DNA from: Pacificoceanicola onchidii
Lineage (GTDB): Bacteria > Pseudomonadota > Alphaproteobacteria > Rhodobacterales > Rhodobacteraceae
Reading direction: 5' to 3'
NCBI RefSeq assembly: GCF_004804335.1
Contig: NZ_SRXY01000003.1
Location: 186,001 to 250,000 of the forward strand
Length of the DNA stretch: 64,000 bases
Numbering within the stretch: the first letter of the stretch is position 1; the number at the start of each line of letters is the position of its first letter. A program made the position numbers and the translations under genes. Shown here piece by piece: positions 1-8,286 of this stretch. Below the pieces are notes generated by a model. That model made no database searches. It was not told where the DNA came from and worked only from the letters and a program-made list of their open reading frames with translations.

Positions 1-531
1 GTTGAGAAGGGGGACCTGTGGCGGCTTGTGCTGGCCACGGCGCTCATGCTGCCGATCGGGCTTGGTGTGCTGTCATTCGTGGCCCAGGAGGTGTTTCGAT
101 TCGCGGTGAGCGGGCTTGCGCTCCTGATGCTGGCCATTCTGGCGGGGGGGCTGCGCTACGGTGGCACAGTGACGCGGCCCATGGTGTTCGGCATTGGCGG
201 CGCTGCAGGGTTTCTGGGCGGTGTGGCCGGGTTGCCCGGCCCGCCGGTGATCCTGTTCTACATGGCGCGGCCCCTGTCCACGGCGGTGATCCGGGCCACG
301 ACGCTCTACTATCTGTTTGCCTTTGATTTGCTGGTCATCCTGGGTATGGGCGCGTTCGGGCGCTGGGAAGGGACGGCTGCGGTTCTGGGGCTGGCCCTTG
401 CCCTGCCTGCGATGGCGGGCAATGCGCTGGGCGGCTGGCTGTTCCGCCCGGCCTATGAGCGGGTCTACCGCGGAGTGGCCTACGGGGTGATTGCGCTCTC
501 GGCCTTGTCCGGATTGCCGATCTGGGGGTAA
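1..531 (+). CDS. TSUP-family (TauE/SafE-like) membrane permease, 5' end missing
   Basis: The reading frame is open from the first base, so the N-terminus lies outside the window; 176 residues remain. The protein is almost entirely hydrophobic, with about five predicted membrane spans. It contains the Gly/Pro-rich segment GGVAGLPGPPVILFYMA (about residues 73-89), which resembles the repeat of the TSUP/TauE/SafE family of inner-membrane anion exporters (sulfite, sulfoacetate and similar). The C-terminus ends on a short polar tail (LSGLPIWG). It sits 8 bp before the Mth938-like gene and is probably cotranscribed with it. Substrate cannot be read from the sequence. Confidence 0.85.
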   Translation, partial: VEKGDLWRLVLATALMLPIGLGVLSFVAQEVFRFAVSGLALLMLAILAGGLRYGGTVTRPMVFGIGGAAGFLGGVAGLPGPPVILFYMARPLSTAVIRATTLYYLFAFDLLVILGMGAFGRWEGTAAVLGLALALPAMAGNALGGWLFRPAYERVYRGVAYGVIALSALSGLPIWG

Positions 532-539
532 AAGGCCGC

Positions 540-893
540 ATGCGGATCAATGAAATCAGCTTTACCGATGCGGTTCCTGTCGATGGCTACGGACCGGGTT
601 TCTTCCGGGTTGGGGGCGAGGTGCACGCGGGCCCGATGCTGATGGCCGGTGCGGGTGCGCAGGACTGGGATGGCCTTGAGGACAGCGCGACCCTGCTGGC
701 GCTGGCAGGGCAGGTGGATGTGCTGTTTGTGGGCACGGGGTCCGAGATCTTTCACTTGCCGGCTGATCTGCGGTCTGCGCTGGAGGCGGCGGGGCTTGGG
801 GTTGAAGTGATGAACTCGCCGTCAGCCTGCCGGACCTACAATGTTCTCCTGAGCGAAGGGCGGCGCGTTGCGCTTGCGGTTTTGCCGGTGTGA
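540..893 (+). CDS. Mth938-like domain protein (DUF498 family)
   Basis: A 117-residue cytoplasmic protein of the Mth938-like fold family, the size typical of stand-alone members. Recognisable features are the N-terminal I-x-F-T-D-A-V-x-V-D-G-Y-G-P segment, the central V-D-V-L-F-V-G-T-G strand-turn and the final M-N-S-P-S-A-C-R-T-Y-N segment, which is the most conserved part of the family. The molecular role of the family in bacteria is not established; the human homologue NDUFAF3 is a complex I assembly factor. It lies immediately downstream of the TSUP gene and 136 bp before ccmA, a neighbourhood I recall from other Rhodobacteraceae. No catalytic residues are evident. Confidence 0.85.
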   Translation: MRINEISFTDAVPVDGYGPGFFRVGGEVHAGPMLMAGAGAQDWDGLEDSATLLALAGQVDVLFVGTGSEIFHLPADLRSALEAAGLGVEVMNSPSACRTYNVLLSEGRRVALAVLPV

Positions 894-951
894 CGGGAGC
901 GGCGCTCGCCTTGCAGGCATCGCCCCGCCCACCGTCCCACAGTTGCCTCCG

Positions 952-980
952 GCGGGGATATTTGCAGCACAAAGAAACAG
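952..980 (+). repeat. Recurrent intergenic TATTT/AAAGAA module, copy a
   Basis: GGCGGGGATATTTGCAGCAC followed by AAAGAAACAG. It matches seven further copies in this window (10.3, 28.2, 35.4, 39.2, 49.9, 53.1 and 59.7 kb). This copy lies in the 136-bp gap between the Mth938-like gene and ccmA. Confidence 0.7.
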
Positions 981-1029
981 CGCGGTTTTGCCGCTTTCCC
1001 GCGAGAGCGCGGCGCGGTAAGCCTTCCCC

Positions 1030-1644
1030 ATGGATTTGACTGTTCGTGATCTTGCGGTGGCCCGGGGCGGGGTGCCTGTGCTGGAGGGGCTGAGTTTCGG
1101 CCTGACACCGGGGCGCGCCCTTGTGCTGCGCGGGCCGAACGGGTCAGGCAAGACAACGTTGCTGCGCACCATCGCCGGGTTGCAACCTGCTTTTGAGGGC
1201 GAGATCGCCGGGGCCGGAGAGCGCATCGCCTATGCCGCCCATGCGGATGGGCTGAAGTCGATGCTCAGCGTGGCCGAGAACCTGACGTTCTGGGCGCAGG
1301 CGTTTGGGACTGCGGACATTGCCGCCGCCCTGACGGGGTTCAATCTTGAGGATCTCGCGCGCCGTCCTGCCGGAACGCTCAGCGCCGGGCAGAAGCGGCG
1401 GCTTGGGCTTGCGAGACTGATGGTCACCGGGCGGCCGGTCTGGGTGCTGGACGAGCCGACGGTCTCGCTCGATGCGGCTTCTGTTCAGCTCTTTGCCGAG
1501 GCCGTGCGCGGGCATCTAGCGGGGGGCGGCAGCGCGCTCATGGCGACACATATCGATCTGGGACTGGCCGAGGCCGATGTCTTTGATGTCACGCCGTACA
1601 AAGCCGAACCCCGCGTCTCCAGCGCCGACGAGGTCTTCCTGTGA
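1030..1644 (+). CDS. ccmA: Heme exporter ATP-binding protein CcmA
   Basis: ABC ATPase of the CcmABCD complex that releases holo-CcmE in system I cytochrome c maturation. It is 204 residues, the normal length. Walker [10 protein letters not shown] is at about residues 35-43, the signature LSAGQKRR near 117-124 and Walker B VWVLDEP near 137-143. It overlaps ccmB by 4 bp (ATG of ccmB inside the 3' end), which indicates translational coupling. The identification rests on motif content plus the following ccmB-C-D-G order. An upstream T-rich/AAAGAA repeat occupies the 5' gap. ccmE, ccmF and ccmH are not in the window and must lie elsewhere. Confidence 0.97.
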   Translation: MDLTVRDLAVARGGVPVLEGLSFGLTPGRALVLRGPNGSGKTTLLRTIAGLQPAFEGEIAGAGERIAYAAHADGLKSMLSVAENLTFWAQAFGTADIAAALTGFNLEDLARRPAGTLSAGQKRRLGLARLMVTGRPVWVLDEPTVSLDAASVQLFAEAVRGHLAGGGSALMATHIDLGLAEADVFDVTPYKAEPRVSSADEVFL

Positions 1645-2297
1645 TTGCGCTGCTGCTTCGGGATTTGCGCCTGTCGGTGCGGGCGGGTGGCGGCTTTGGG
1701 CTTGGCCTTGCGTTTTTCCTGATCGTGACGGTTCTGGTGCCCTTTGGTGTGGGGCCGGAGACCGGCTTGCTCAGCAAGATTGCGCCGGGAGTTTTGTGGA
1801 TTGGGGCGCTTCTGGCGTGTCTTTTGTCGCTGGACCGGATTTTTGCGCTCGACTGGGAGGATGGCTCGCTTGACTTGCTGGCCACGGCGCCGCTGCCCAT
1901 GGAGGGGATCGTCAGCATCAAGGCACTGGCCCATTGGATCACCACCGGGCTGCCGCTGGTGCTTGCAGCGCCGGTACTTGGCGTTTTGCTCAGCCTGCCG
2001 GAGGGCGGTTATCTTTGGGTGGTGATCAGCCTTGCGCTTGGCACGCCCGCGCTCAGCGTGATCGGCACGTTTGGTGCGGCGCTGACTGTCGGGCTCAAGC
2101 GCGGTGGGCTGCTGATGTCCCTGCTTGTTCTGCCGCTCTATGTGCCGACCCTCATTTTCGGCGCGGAAGTGGCGCGGCGCGGGGCGGATGGGCTGGCCGT
2201 TGAAACGCCGCTTCTGATGCTGGCCGGGATCAGCTTTGGGGCCATGGCGATCCTGCCGTTCGCCTCGGCAGCGGTGCTTCGGATCAACCTGCGGTAA
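1641..2297 (+). CDS. ccmB: Heme exporter membrane subunit CcmB
   Basis: Integral membrane partner of CcmA, 218 residues with about six predicted hydrophobic spans. The opening [11 protein letters not shown] and the segment following it ([16 protein letters not shown]) are characteristic of CcmB. The internal [20 protein letters not shown] stretch (near residue 54) is a conserved cytoplasmic loop of the family. It is translationally coupled to ccmA. It is followed by a 141-bp gap before ccmC in which I see no gene, so ccmC may have its own promoter there. Confidence 0.97.
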   Translation: MIALLLRDLRLSVRAGGGFGLGLAFFLIVTVLVPFGVGPETGLLSKIAPGVLWIGALLACLLSLDRIFALDWEDGSLDLLATAPLPMEGIVSIKALAHWITTGLPLVLAAPVLGVLLSLPEGGYLWVVISLALGTPALSVIGTFGAALTVGLKRGGLLMSLLVLPLYVPTLIFGAEVARRGADGLAVETPLLMLAGISFGAMAILPFASAAVLRINLR

Positions 2298-2438
2298 GGG
2301 CCATGTTTCTCGGGCATCGGTTCGGGCCAGAAATCCAGTGCCTGTGACGACATGCGCCGCCCCCGCAGGCCCGGCGATGTATTGCGCCTTACGCATATTT
2401 GATGTGTAAAGCTGGGCAAACGGAGGTAGCCACGCACC

Positions 2439-3167
2439 ATGTCGATCTGGGAATACGCCAATCCGGTCAAGTTTATCCGGACCACGGACCGCCTGTTGCC
2501 TTGGCTCAGCGCGGGGGCGGTGCTTTGCCTTGTGTTCGGGTTGGTCTGGGGCTTCTTCTTTACGCCCGATGATTTCCGGCAGGGCAGCACGGTGAAGATC
2601 ATCTACCTGCACGTGCCTTCCGCGCTCATGGCGATCAATGCCTGGCTGATGATGCTGGTCGCCTCGCTGATCTGGATTGTGCGTCGCCACCATGTCAGCG
2701 CTTTGGCGGCACGGGCCGCCGCGCCGATCGGGGCAACAATGACGATTATCGCGCTGGCGACCGGCGCGATCTGGGGCCAGCCGATGTGGGGGACCTGGTG
2801 GGCCTGGGATCCGCGCTTGACGTCCTTTTTGATCCTGTTCCTGTTCTACCTCGGCTATATGGCGCTTTGGTCGGCTATTGATGACGACGACACGGCCGCT
2901 GACCTGACATCCATCCTGTGCCTCGTGGGCTCCGTGTTTGCCTTGCTGTCGCGCTATGCGGTCAATTTCTGGAATCAGGGCCTGCATCAGGGTGCGTCGC
3001 TTTCGCTCGACAAGGAAGAGAACGTGGCGGATGTCTTCTGGTATCCGCTGCTGGTGTGTATTGGCGGCTTTGTCCTGCTGTTCATTGCGCTGGTGTTCTT
3101 GCGCACCCAAACGGAAATTCGTGCGCGCCGGTCTCGGGCGCTGCTGGCACGGGAGCGGGCTGTGTGA
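2439..3167 (+). CDS. ccmC: Heme handling protein CcmC
   Basis: Membrane protein of 242 residues that delivers heme to CcmE. The tryptophan-rich heme-binding signature WGTWWAWDPRLTSF is at about residues 114-127, and periplasmic-loop histidines (for example in YLHVPSA near residue 57) are present as expected. Six transmembrane segments are apparent. Its stop overlaps the ccmD start (TGATG). The gap upstream is 141 bp; GGAGG lies upstream of the ATG at a usable distance. Confidence 0.97.
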   Translation: MSIWEYANPVKFIRTTDRLLPWLSAGAVLCLVFGLVWGFFFTPDDFRQGSTVKIIYLHVPSALMAINAWLMMLVASLIWIVRRHHVSALAARAAAPIGATMTIIALATGAIWGQPMWGTWWAWDPRLTSFLILFLFYLGYMALWSAIDDDDTAADLTSILCLVGSVFALLSRYAVNFWNQGLHQGASLSLDKEENVADVFWYPLLVCIGGFVLLFIALVFLRTQTEIRARRSRALLARERAV

Positions 3168-3316
3168 TGCCGGATCTTGGAAAATATGCGGACGCGGTTC
3201 TGTCCTCTTACGCGGTCTCTCTGGGGCTGATCATTGCTCTTGTGGCGGTGTCGATCCTGCGCGCGCGGCGGGTGCGGGCCGAGCTTCGGGACATTGAGGA
3301 GAGGCTCAAGAAATGA
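3167..3316 (+). CDS. ccmD: Heme exporter small subunit CcmD
   Basis: A 49-residue single-span membrane protein. It has a short N-terminal stretch (MPDLGKYADAVLSSYA), one hydrophobic helix (residues about 15-32) and a basic, charged C-terminal tail (RARRVRAELRDIEERLKK). Size, topology and position between ccmC and ccmG identify it as CcmD, which stabilises CcmABC and helps release holo-CcmE. The start ATG overlaps the ccmC stop, and its own stop overlaps the ccmG start (ATGA). It is short enough to be missed by ORF length filters. Confidence 0.93.
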   Translation: MPDLGKYADAVLSSYAVSLGLIIALVAVSILRARRVRAELRDIEERLKK

Positions 3317-3861
3317 GTGATCGCAAGGGCATTTCTCCGCTGATGATCCTGCCGCCGGTGATCTTTCTGGCGCTGGGGGCGATGTTCTTCTTCGGGCTGG
3401 GGCGCGAGGGGGCAAACGAGCTTGAATCGAAGTTCACCGGCAAGCCTGCACCGGCCATGACCGAGGTGGCTTTGCCGGGCTATGATCCGATCACACCGGA
3501 GGTCTTGGCTGCAGGCGAGATTACCCTGGTGAATTTCTGGGCCAGCTGGTGCCCGCCGTGCCGGGCGGAGCATCCGCGCCTGTTGCAGATGCAGGCGGAC
3601 GGCTTGCGCGTTGTTGGCGTGAACTTCAAGGACACGCAGGATCAGGCAACGCACTATCTTGAAGAAGATGGCAATCCCTTCCTTGCGGTGGCCTTTGATC
3701 CTGCAGGGCGGACGGCCATTGACTGGGGTGTGACGGGGCCGCCCGAGACGTTTATCCTCGATGGCGATGGCACGGTTCTGTTCAAGTTTGTCGGCCCGCT
3801 GGTGGGGTCAGACTATGAGCAGAGGTTTCTTCCGGCTTTGGAAGCGGCTCTGGCCGGGTAG
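3313..3861 (+). CDS. ccmG: Thiol:disulfide interchange protein CcmG/DsbE
   Basis: Periplasmic, membrane-anchored thioredoxin-fold reductant for apocytochrome c heme-binding cysteines, 182 residues. One N-terminal span (about residues 9-28) is followed by a thioredoxin domain. The redox motif is WASWCPPC, near residues 76-83, with the conserved cis-proline segment GVTGPPETF near 141. It is the last gene of the ccm run. It overlaps ccmD by 4 bp, so it should be translated together with it. Confidence 0.96.
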   Translation: MSDRKGISPLMILPPVIFLALGAMFFFGLGREGANELESKFTGKPAPAMTEVALPGYDPITPEVLAAGEITLVNFWASWCPPCRAEHPRLLQMQADGLRVVGVNFKDTQDQATHYLEEDGNPFLAVAFDPAGRTAIDWGVTGPPETFILDGDGTVLFKFVGPLVGSDYEQRFLPALEAALAG

Positions 3862-3904
3862 GGGCGCGTTTGTTTTGGCTTGAAGCTGACATTGAGCACA
3901 CTCC

Positions 3905-3925
3905 GTCCCGGACTTGATCCGGGAC
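3905..3925. repeat. Small dispersed palindrome GTCCCGGA-N5-TCCGGGAC, copy 1
   Basis: Perfect 8-nt arms around CTTGA. The same palindrome occurs at 24776-24796, with a variant at 47186-47206, always intergenic. In copies 1 and 2 it sits at a fixed place next to the longer inverted-end element. It could act as a transcription end or an mRNA-stability hairpin; no T-run is present. Confidence 0.8.
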
Positions 3926-3943
3926 CTCTCGACCAAAGAGCAA

Positions 3944-4107
3944 GCCGCGTCATCGACGGGCCGTGGTGCGGCGATCCTCCATCTGATCCCCTCGATTTAT
4001 CTCAGAAACTGGTGCGCTAGGCCGGTGTAGTTCTCAGCATCAACCCAGTCGCCGTGCCGTGGGGCGGCCCGTCGATGGCGCGGCGGCCTGCGGCCTTGAT
4101 TCTGCGC
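3944..4107 (-). repeat. Dispersed inverted-end intergenic element, copy 1
   Basis: This fills most of the 354-bp gene-free stretch 3862-4215. Read on the minus strand it begins GCGCAGAATCAAGGCCGCAG, enters an inverted terminal sequence (4084-4065), passes a diverged middle (ACTGGGTTGATG, GATAAATCGAGGGGATC), and closes with the complementary end (3964-3944). The same layout recurs at 24591-24757 and 56531-56696. The ends can pair into a long stem. No reading frame of the element is conserved between copies. Confidence 0.85.
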
Positions 4108-4154
4108 TTGGGTGCAAAGGAATTACTTCCTACGCACCCGGGCCGGATCGTCAG

Positions 4155-4193
4155 CAAAAACAAACGGCCCCCGAAGTCACCTTCGGAGGCCGT
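4155..4193 (-). terminator. Rho-independent terminator of the catabolic operon
   Basis: On the minus strand, ACGGCCTCCGAAGG / CTTCGGGGGCCGT forms a stem of about 13 bp with a short loop, followed by TTTGTTTTTG. It lies 23 bp after the stop of the FadB-type gene and ends the run of minus-strand genes that starts at 11697. Confidence 0.85.
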
Positions 4194-4215
4194 CCAGAAC
4201 ATCACGTCTTTCAGG

Positions 4216-6414
4216 TTACGCCGCTGCGGCTTCCCCGCCAAACCGGCCATAGAAGCTCTGACCTTTGCCTGCCATCTCGCGCAGCAGCGCGGGGCATTGG
4301 AAGCGCGCGCCAAAGGCTTCTTCCAGCTGATCACAGCGCTCCGCCGCATAGGGCGAACCGATCATGTCGAGCCAGGACAGCGGGCCACCGGACCACGGGG
4401 CAAAACCCCATCCAAGGATCGCGCCCACGTCGCCTTCGCGGATGTCTTCCAGCACACCTTCCTCCAGCGCCCGAACCGCCTCAAGCGTCTGGGCAAAGAG
4501 CAAGCGGTGCTGCACCGTGATCAGATCGGGCTGGTCCTCGGCCTCCGGGTATTGCGCCGCCACAACGGCAGACAGCCCTGTGCGCTTGCCTTTCTCGTCA
4601 TAGTCATAGAAGCCCGCGCTGGACTTGCGGCCCAGACGCCCTTCACCTTCCATCCAGAAGATCACATCATCCACCGCCGCGTCAGGATAGGCGTCGCCCA
4701 TGGCGGCCTTGGTCGCCCGCGCGATCTTCGCCCCAAGATCAATCGACGTCTCATCCACCAGTTGCAGCGGCCCCAGCGGCATCCCGACCAGCTTCGCGGC
4801 GTTCTCGATCAGGGCAGGGGAGACACCCTCTTTGACCATGCGAATGCCTTCGTTGATGTAGGGGATGATGCAGCGGTTGGCGTAGAAGAAGCGCGCATCG
4901 TTGACCACGATCGGTGTCTTGCGGATTTGCCGGACATAATCGAGCGCCTTGGCCACCGCGCGGCTGCCGGTTGCCTTGCCTTTGATGATCTCCACCAGCA
5001 GCATCTTCTCCACCGGAGAGAAGAAGTGAATGCCGATGAAGTTCTCCGCATTCTTCGACGCTTTCGCCAATTGCGAGATCGGCAAGGTGCTGGTGTTGGT
5101 GGCAAAGATGCAATCGTCACCTGTCACGGCGTCCACGGCCTTGGTCACTTCGGCCTTGATCTTCGGATCCTCGAAAACCGCCTCGATGATCAGATCGCAG
5201 CCCGCAAGCGCCGCGTAATCCGTGGTCGCGGTGATCCGGTCAAGCATGGCCTGCGCCTTCTCTTCCGTGATCTTTTTGCGCTGCACGCCTTTCTGCGCAT
5301 AGGTCTCGGAATAGGCTTTGCCCTTGTCCGCGGCTTCCTGCTTCTGGTCGATCAGAACCACCTCGATCCCGGCCTGCGCCGAAACCAGAGCAATCCCTGC
5401 ACCCATCATGCCCGCGCCAAGCACGCCGACCTTTTTCACCGATTGATCCGCCACATCCGCCGGGCGCACCGCGCCTTTCTCCAGCGCTTCCTTGTTGATG
5501 AAAAGCGAGCGGATCATCGCAGCGGACGACGGGTTCATCAGAACGTTGACAAACCAGCGCGCCTCGACCTGAAGCGCCGTGTCAAAGGGCACCATCGCGC
5601 CTTCATAGACCGCGCTGAGCAGCGCCTTGGCCGCCGGATAGACGCCTTTGGTCTTGCCGTTCACCATTGCCGAAGCCCCGACGAAGGTCATGAAACCAGC
5701 CGGATGATAGGGTGCGCCGCCGGGCATCTTGTAGCCCTTGGCATCCCACGGTTTGACGATATCCGCGTCTTTGGCGCTCAGAACCCATTCCTTCGCCGCC
5801 GCCAGCGGATCGTCCACGACCTCGTCCACAACCCCAGCCATCTTGGCTTTTTGCGGATCGTTCAGCTTGCCCTCCAGCAGCAGGGGAGAGGCCGCCATCG
5901 CGCCCATCTTGCGCACCAGACGCGTGGTGCCGCCCATGCCTGGGAAGATGCCGACCATGATCTCCGGCAGGCCAATCTTGGCCTTGGGGTTGTCGGCACA
6001 GAAAATGCGATGGCAGGCCAGCGGAATCTCCAGACCAATGCCAAGCGCCGTGCCGGGCAGCGCCGCCGCCACCGGTTTGCCGCCTTTGTTGGTCTTCGGG
6101 TCCATCCCGGCGCGCTCGATTTTGCGCAGGATGCCATGGGCGTTCATGATGCCGTCAAACAGCCCCTTCGCCGGGTTGTCCCCGGCGCTTTCCTTCATCT
6201 TGGCGATGACATTGAGATCCATGCCGCCGGCAAAGCTGTCCTTGCCCGAGGTGATTACGATCCCCTTGACCGCCTCATCGGCCAGCGCGTCGTCCACAAG
6301 GCTGTCCAGCAGCGGCCAGGCCTCCATGCTCATCACGTTCATGGACTTGCCCTGAACATCCCATGTGATGACCGCGACGCCGTCGTCGCCCTTGACCATG
6401 GTAAAATCGTTCAT
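4216..6414 (-). CDS. Bifunctional enoyl-CoA hydratase / 3-hydroxyacyl-CoA dehydrogenase (FadB/FadJ type)
   Basis: A 732-residue fusion that performs the hydration and NAD-dependent oxidation steps of beta-oxidation. Residues about 1-300 are a crotonase domain (oxyanion segments SGKDSFAGGMDL and ALPGTALGIGLEIPLA). A Rossmann domain follows with GAGMMGAGIA near residue 335. The 3-HADH active-site histidine is in GIHFFSPVEKM, and a helical C-terminal domain carries GPLQLVDETSIDLG. It is the last gene of a minus-strand operon with a thiolase and an acyl-CoA dehydrogenase, and is followed by a strong terminator. The chain length of the substrate cannot be inferred; fadB versus fadJ is not decidable here. 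Confidence 0.93.
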   Translation of the reverse strand: MNDFTMVKGDDGVAVITWDVQGKSMNVMSMEAWPLLDSLVDDALADEAVKGIVITSGKDSFAGGMDLNVIAKMKESAGDNPAKGLFDGIMNAHGILRKIERAGMDPKTNKGGKPVAAALPGTALGIGLEIPLACHRIFCADNPKAKIGLPEIMVGIFPGMGGTTRLVRKMGAMAASPLLLEGKLNDPQKAKMAGVVDEVVDDPLAAAKEWVLSAKDADIVKPWDAKGYKMPGGAPYHPAGFMTFVGASAMVNGKTKGVYPAAKALLSAVYEGAMVPFDTALQVEARWFVNVLMNPSSAAMIRSLFINKEALEKGAVRPADVADQSVKKVGVLGAGMMGAGIALVSAQAGIEVVLIDQKQEAADKGKAYSETYAQKGVQRKKITEEKAQAMLDRITATTDYAALAGCDLIIEAVFEDPKIKAEVTKAVDAVTGDDCIFATNTSTLPISQLAKASKNAENFIGIHFFSPVEKMLLVEIIKGKATGSRAVAKALDYVRQIRKTPIVVNDARFFYANRCIIPYINEGIRMVKEGVSPALIENAAKLVGMPLGPLQLVDETSIDLGAKIARATKAAMGDAYPDAAVDDVIFWMEGEGRLGRKSSAGFYDYDEKGKRTGLSAVVAAQYPEAEDQPDLITVQHRLLFAQTLEAVRALEEGVLEDIREGDVGAILGWGFAPWSGGPLSWLDMIGSPYAAERCDQLEEAFGARFQCPALLREMAGKGQSFYGRFGGEAAAA

Positions 6415-6499
6415 CTCGTTTCTCCGTCTGTCGTCCTGTTGCGCCGCGCTCTTGGCCGGGCGTGTTGTCTGTTGTGTTATGCGGGGTCGGGGCGGGGGC

Positions 6500-7375
6500 C
6501 TATTGCCAGTGCCCCAACGTCCAATCGATGTGTTCCGTTGCGCTAGTCAGGCCCCGGATACGCCAGCCTTCGGTGGTCTTCTCTAGGTCGAAGTCCACAT
6601 GAAACGGGTCAAGCACAAGCGTCGTGCCGCTCAGGATGCGGACCCTTGTGTGCACGTGACAGCGGCGTCCGTCCTCGCTGAACTCCGTGCTCAGAACCTC
6701 CCGGAAGATGTCCGTCACGCTGTGCGTCGCGATGCTCTTGCGGTATAGCTGAAAATCCGCCTTCAATTCTTCGGTTGTGATCAGTTCGTAGCTGTCGCTG
6801 CCGCGTTTGCGGACCTGCGTGGGCAAGACAAACACCGAACGATACAGTGCGAAATCGCCGATGATCAGCGCCCGTGTCAGCGCTTCGCTGAGCGGTTGGA
6901 ACACCGCATCGGGGTCGATCAGTGGCGTGCCGTCCCGGCGGGTAAAAGTGAACTGCCCGTCCCGGGCTTTCACCATCATGTCCACGTCCGAGTAATGGCC
7001 GGTTTCCGTCGCCGTATGCGTGCCGATCACCAGAAAGCGGCCGAGGGCCTCCGAACGGTTGACCATGTGATGACCATTCGCGTCCCCGGCCGGGAAGGCG
7101 GCACAATCGCCGGGCCCCATCCGGGTAGACCCTGTGTCATCCACCAGCGTCAGTTCCCCTTCGGTTACCATCAGGAACTCGTCCTGTTCTTCGTGCCAAT
7201 GCCGCAGCGAGGACTTTGCGCCGGGGTCAAGCGTCACGAGGTTTGCGCCGAACTGGGTGATCCCCGATTCCGCACCAAGCCTTTGCGTGTGCCGCCCGTC
7301 CACTGCCTTGTGATGCGGCGGCGGGTATCCGGTCTTGGAGATCACCGGGATCTGCGACAGATCAATCTTCGGCAT
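6500..7375 (-). CDS. Cupin domain fused to an NTF2-like domain
   Basis: 291 residues. The N-terminal ~150 residues are a cupin: metal motif with H59, H61 and E66 (HWHEEQDEF) and a second-motif histidine pair near 102-103 (GHHMVNRS). After a linker rich in charged residues, the C-terminal ~130 residues (from about DPDAVFQPL) look NTF2/SnoaL-like. This C-terminal half is clearly paralogous to the neighbouring protein upstream: both carry an L/M-KADF-LY motif, a VTDI-R-V segment and a DP---D/E---LE--- block near the end. Function is unknown. It lies inside a beta-oxidation operon, so a role in handling a substrate side group or in sensing is possible, but this is inference only. Confidence 0.8.
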   Translation of the reverse strand: MPKIDLSQIPVISKTGYPPPHHKAVDGRHTQRLGAESGITQFGANLVTLDPGAKSSLRHWHEEQDEFLMVTEGELTLVDDTGSTRMGPGDCAAFPAGDANGHHMVNRSEALGRFLVIGTHTATETGHYSDVDMMVKARDGQFTFTRRDGTPLIDPDAVFQPLSEALTRALIIGDFALYRSVFVLPTQVRKRGSDSYELITTEELKADFQLYRKSIATHSVTDIFREVLSTEFSEDGRRCHVHTRVRILSGTTLVLDPFHVDFDLEKTTEGWRIRGLTSATEHIDWTLGHWQ

Positions 7376-7408
7376 GGCCAGCCTCCCTGTTCCCGAAACA
7401 CGTGCCGT

Positions 7409-8281
7409 TCATTGCACCAAATCCCGGTGCCAGTTCATATGTCCCAGAGCGTGCAGCACTTCGCGCATCCGCCATGTGCCGTCTTCCTGCCGTTCCAGGG
7501 TCATCTCGCTCTCGTAGGGATCCACGAGAATGCGCTCATGGTTCATCACGTAAGTCTTGTACCGGCCCTTGATGCGATCCGGCCCCAAAGGCCGCGCGGT
7601 GCTCACGGTCCTTACGATGTCTGTCACCCCGTAAATCCGGAATTCCTGCATATAGAGATCGAAATCGGCTTTCATCTCTTCAAAACTCTCGAACCGGGTC
7701 TCGCCCTGCCGGGACACCATGGAGATCGGATAGGCAATCGCGGCGTGCAGCCCTTCGACATTCCCCGTCAGGTAATGTTGTGTGACAACGTTCAGCAGGT
7801 CCTGAAAGATGCCGAAGGCTTCGATATCCTTGGCCGCGACACCATCCGGGGGCGGGCAGGCGCTTTCTTCGGGCAGGAACGGAAAGACGGTGATCGAATT
7901 TCCGGTCTGCGACAGGAAATTGAGCCAGCGCCCGTCCGCCTGCCGCTCGAACCGCATCTGCGCGCTGAAAGGGGGCGTGGCGAGTTTCTCTCCGGCAAAA
8001 AGCCTTGTCTGGTGGTAGCCCTCCAGAATGCCCAGCGGGTCCACCCGCGCAGAAATGCAGTTCCGCACCACGCGGGTCACGCCGCGCTCTTCAAGAACGT
8101 CAAGGTATCGATGAAAGGCGCAGGCAGCAGATTTCTCGGTCTCATGCACGACCATGCTGTCCACTGTCGCCATGGTGTGGGGCAAGCGGATGCGCCGCAG
8201 GAAGGCGTCCACATCCCGGTCCATAACTGACGCCGTGAGGGCGTCCAGCTCGACCTGATATGTGTCCCTTGCCTGCGGCAC
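7409..8281 (-). CDS. Tandem NTF2-like (SnoaL-type) protein of unknown function
   Basis: About 290 residues if started at the GTG at 8281, five bases after the thiolase stop; a longer frame back to 8335 would run into the thiolase gene. The protein appears to be two NTF2-like domains. The N-terminal one spans roughly [13 protein letters not shown] to [13 protein letters not shown], and the C-terminal one from [11 protein letters not shown] to the end. The two halves end alike ([18 protein letters not shown]). The second half matches the C-terminal domain of the next gene ([13 protein letters not shown] versus ELKADFQLYRKSI). No catalytic motif is obvious. An ATG at 8224 is an alternative start but would cut into the first domain. 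Confidence 0.75.
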   Translation of the reverse strand: MPQARDTYQVELDALTASVMDRDVDAFLRRIRLPHTMATVDSMVVHETEKSAACAFHRYLDVLEERGVTRVVRNCISARVDPLGILEGYHQTRLFAGEKLATPPFSAQMRFERQADGRWLNFLSQTGNSITVFPFLPEESACPPPDGVAAKDIEAFGIFQDLLNVVTQHYLTGNVEGLHAAIAYPISMVSRQGETRFESFEEMKADFDLYMQEFRIYGVTDIVRTVSTARPLGPDRIKGRYKTYVMNHERILVDPYESEMTLERQEDGTWRMREVLHALGHMNWHRDLVQ

Positions 8282-8286
8282 TGGCC

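Noticed and set aside
1485-3110. 541-codon minus-strand frame across ccmA, ccmB and ccmC
   Set aside because: It is opposite three clearly identified genes and shows the Arg/Gln/His-rich composition of a shadow frame.
4054-6546. Very long (830-codon) plus-strand open frame opposite the FadB-type gene
   Set aside because: It is the antisense shadow of a well-supported enzyme gene in GC-rich DNA; the translation is rich in Arg, His and Gly with no recognisable domain.
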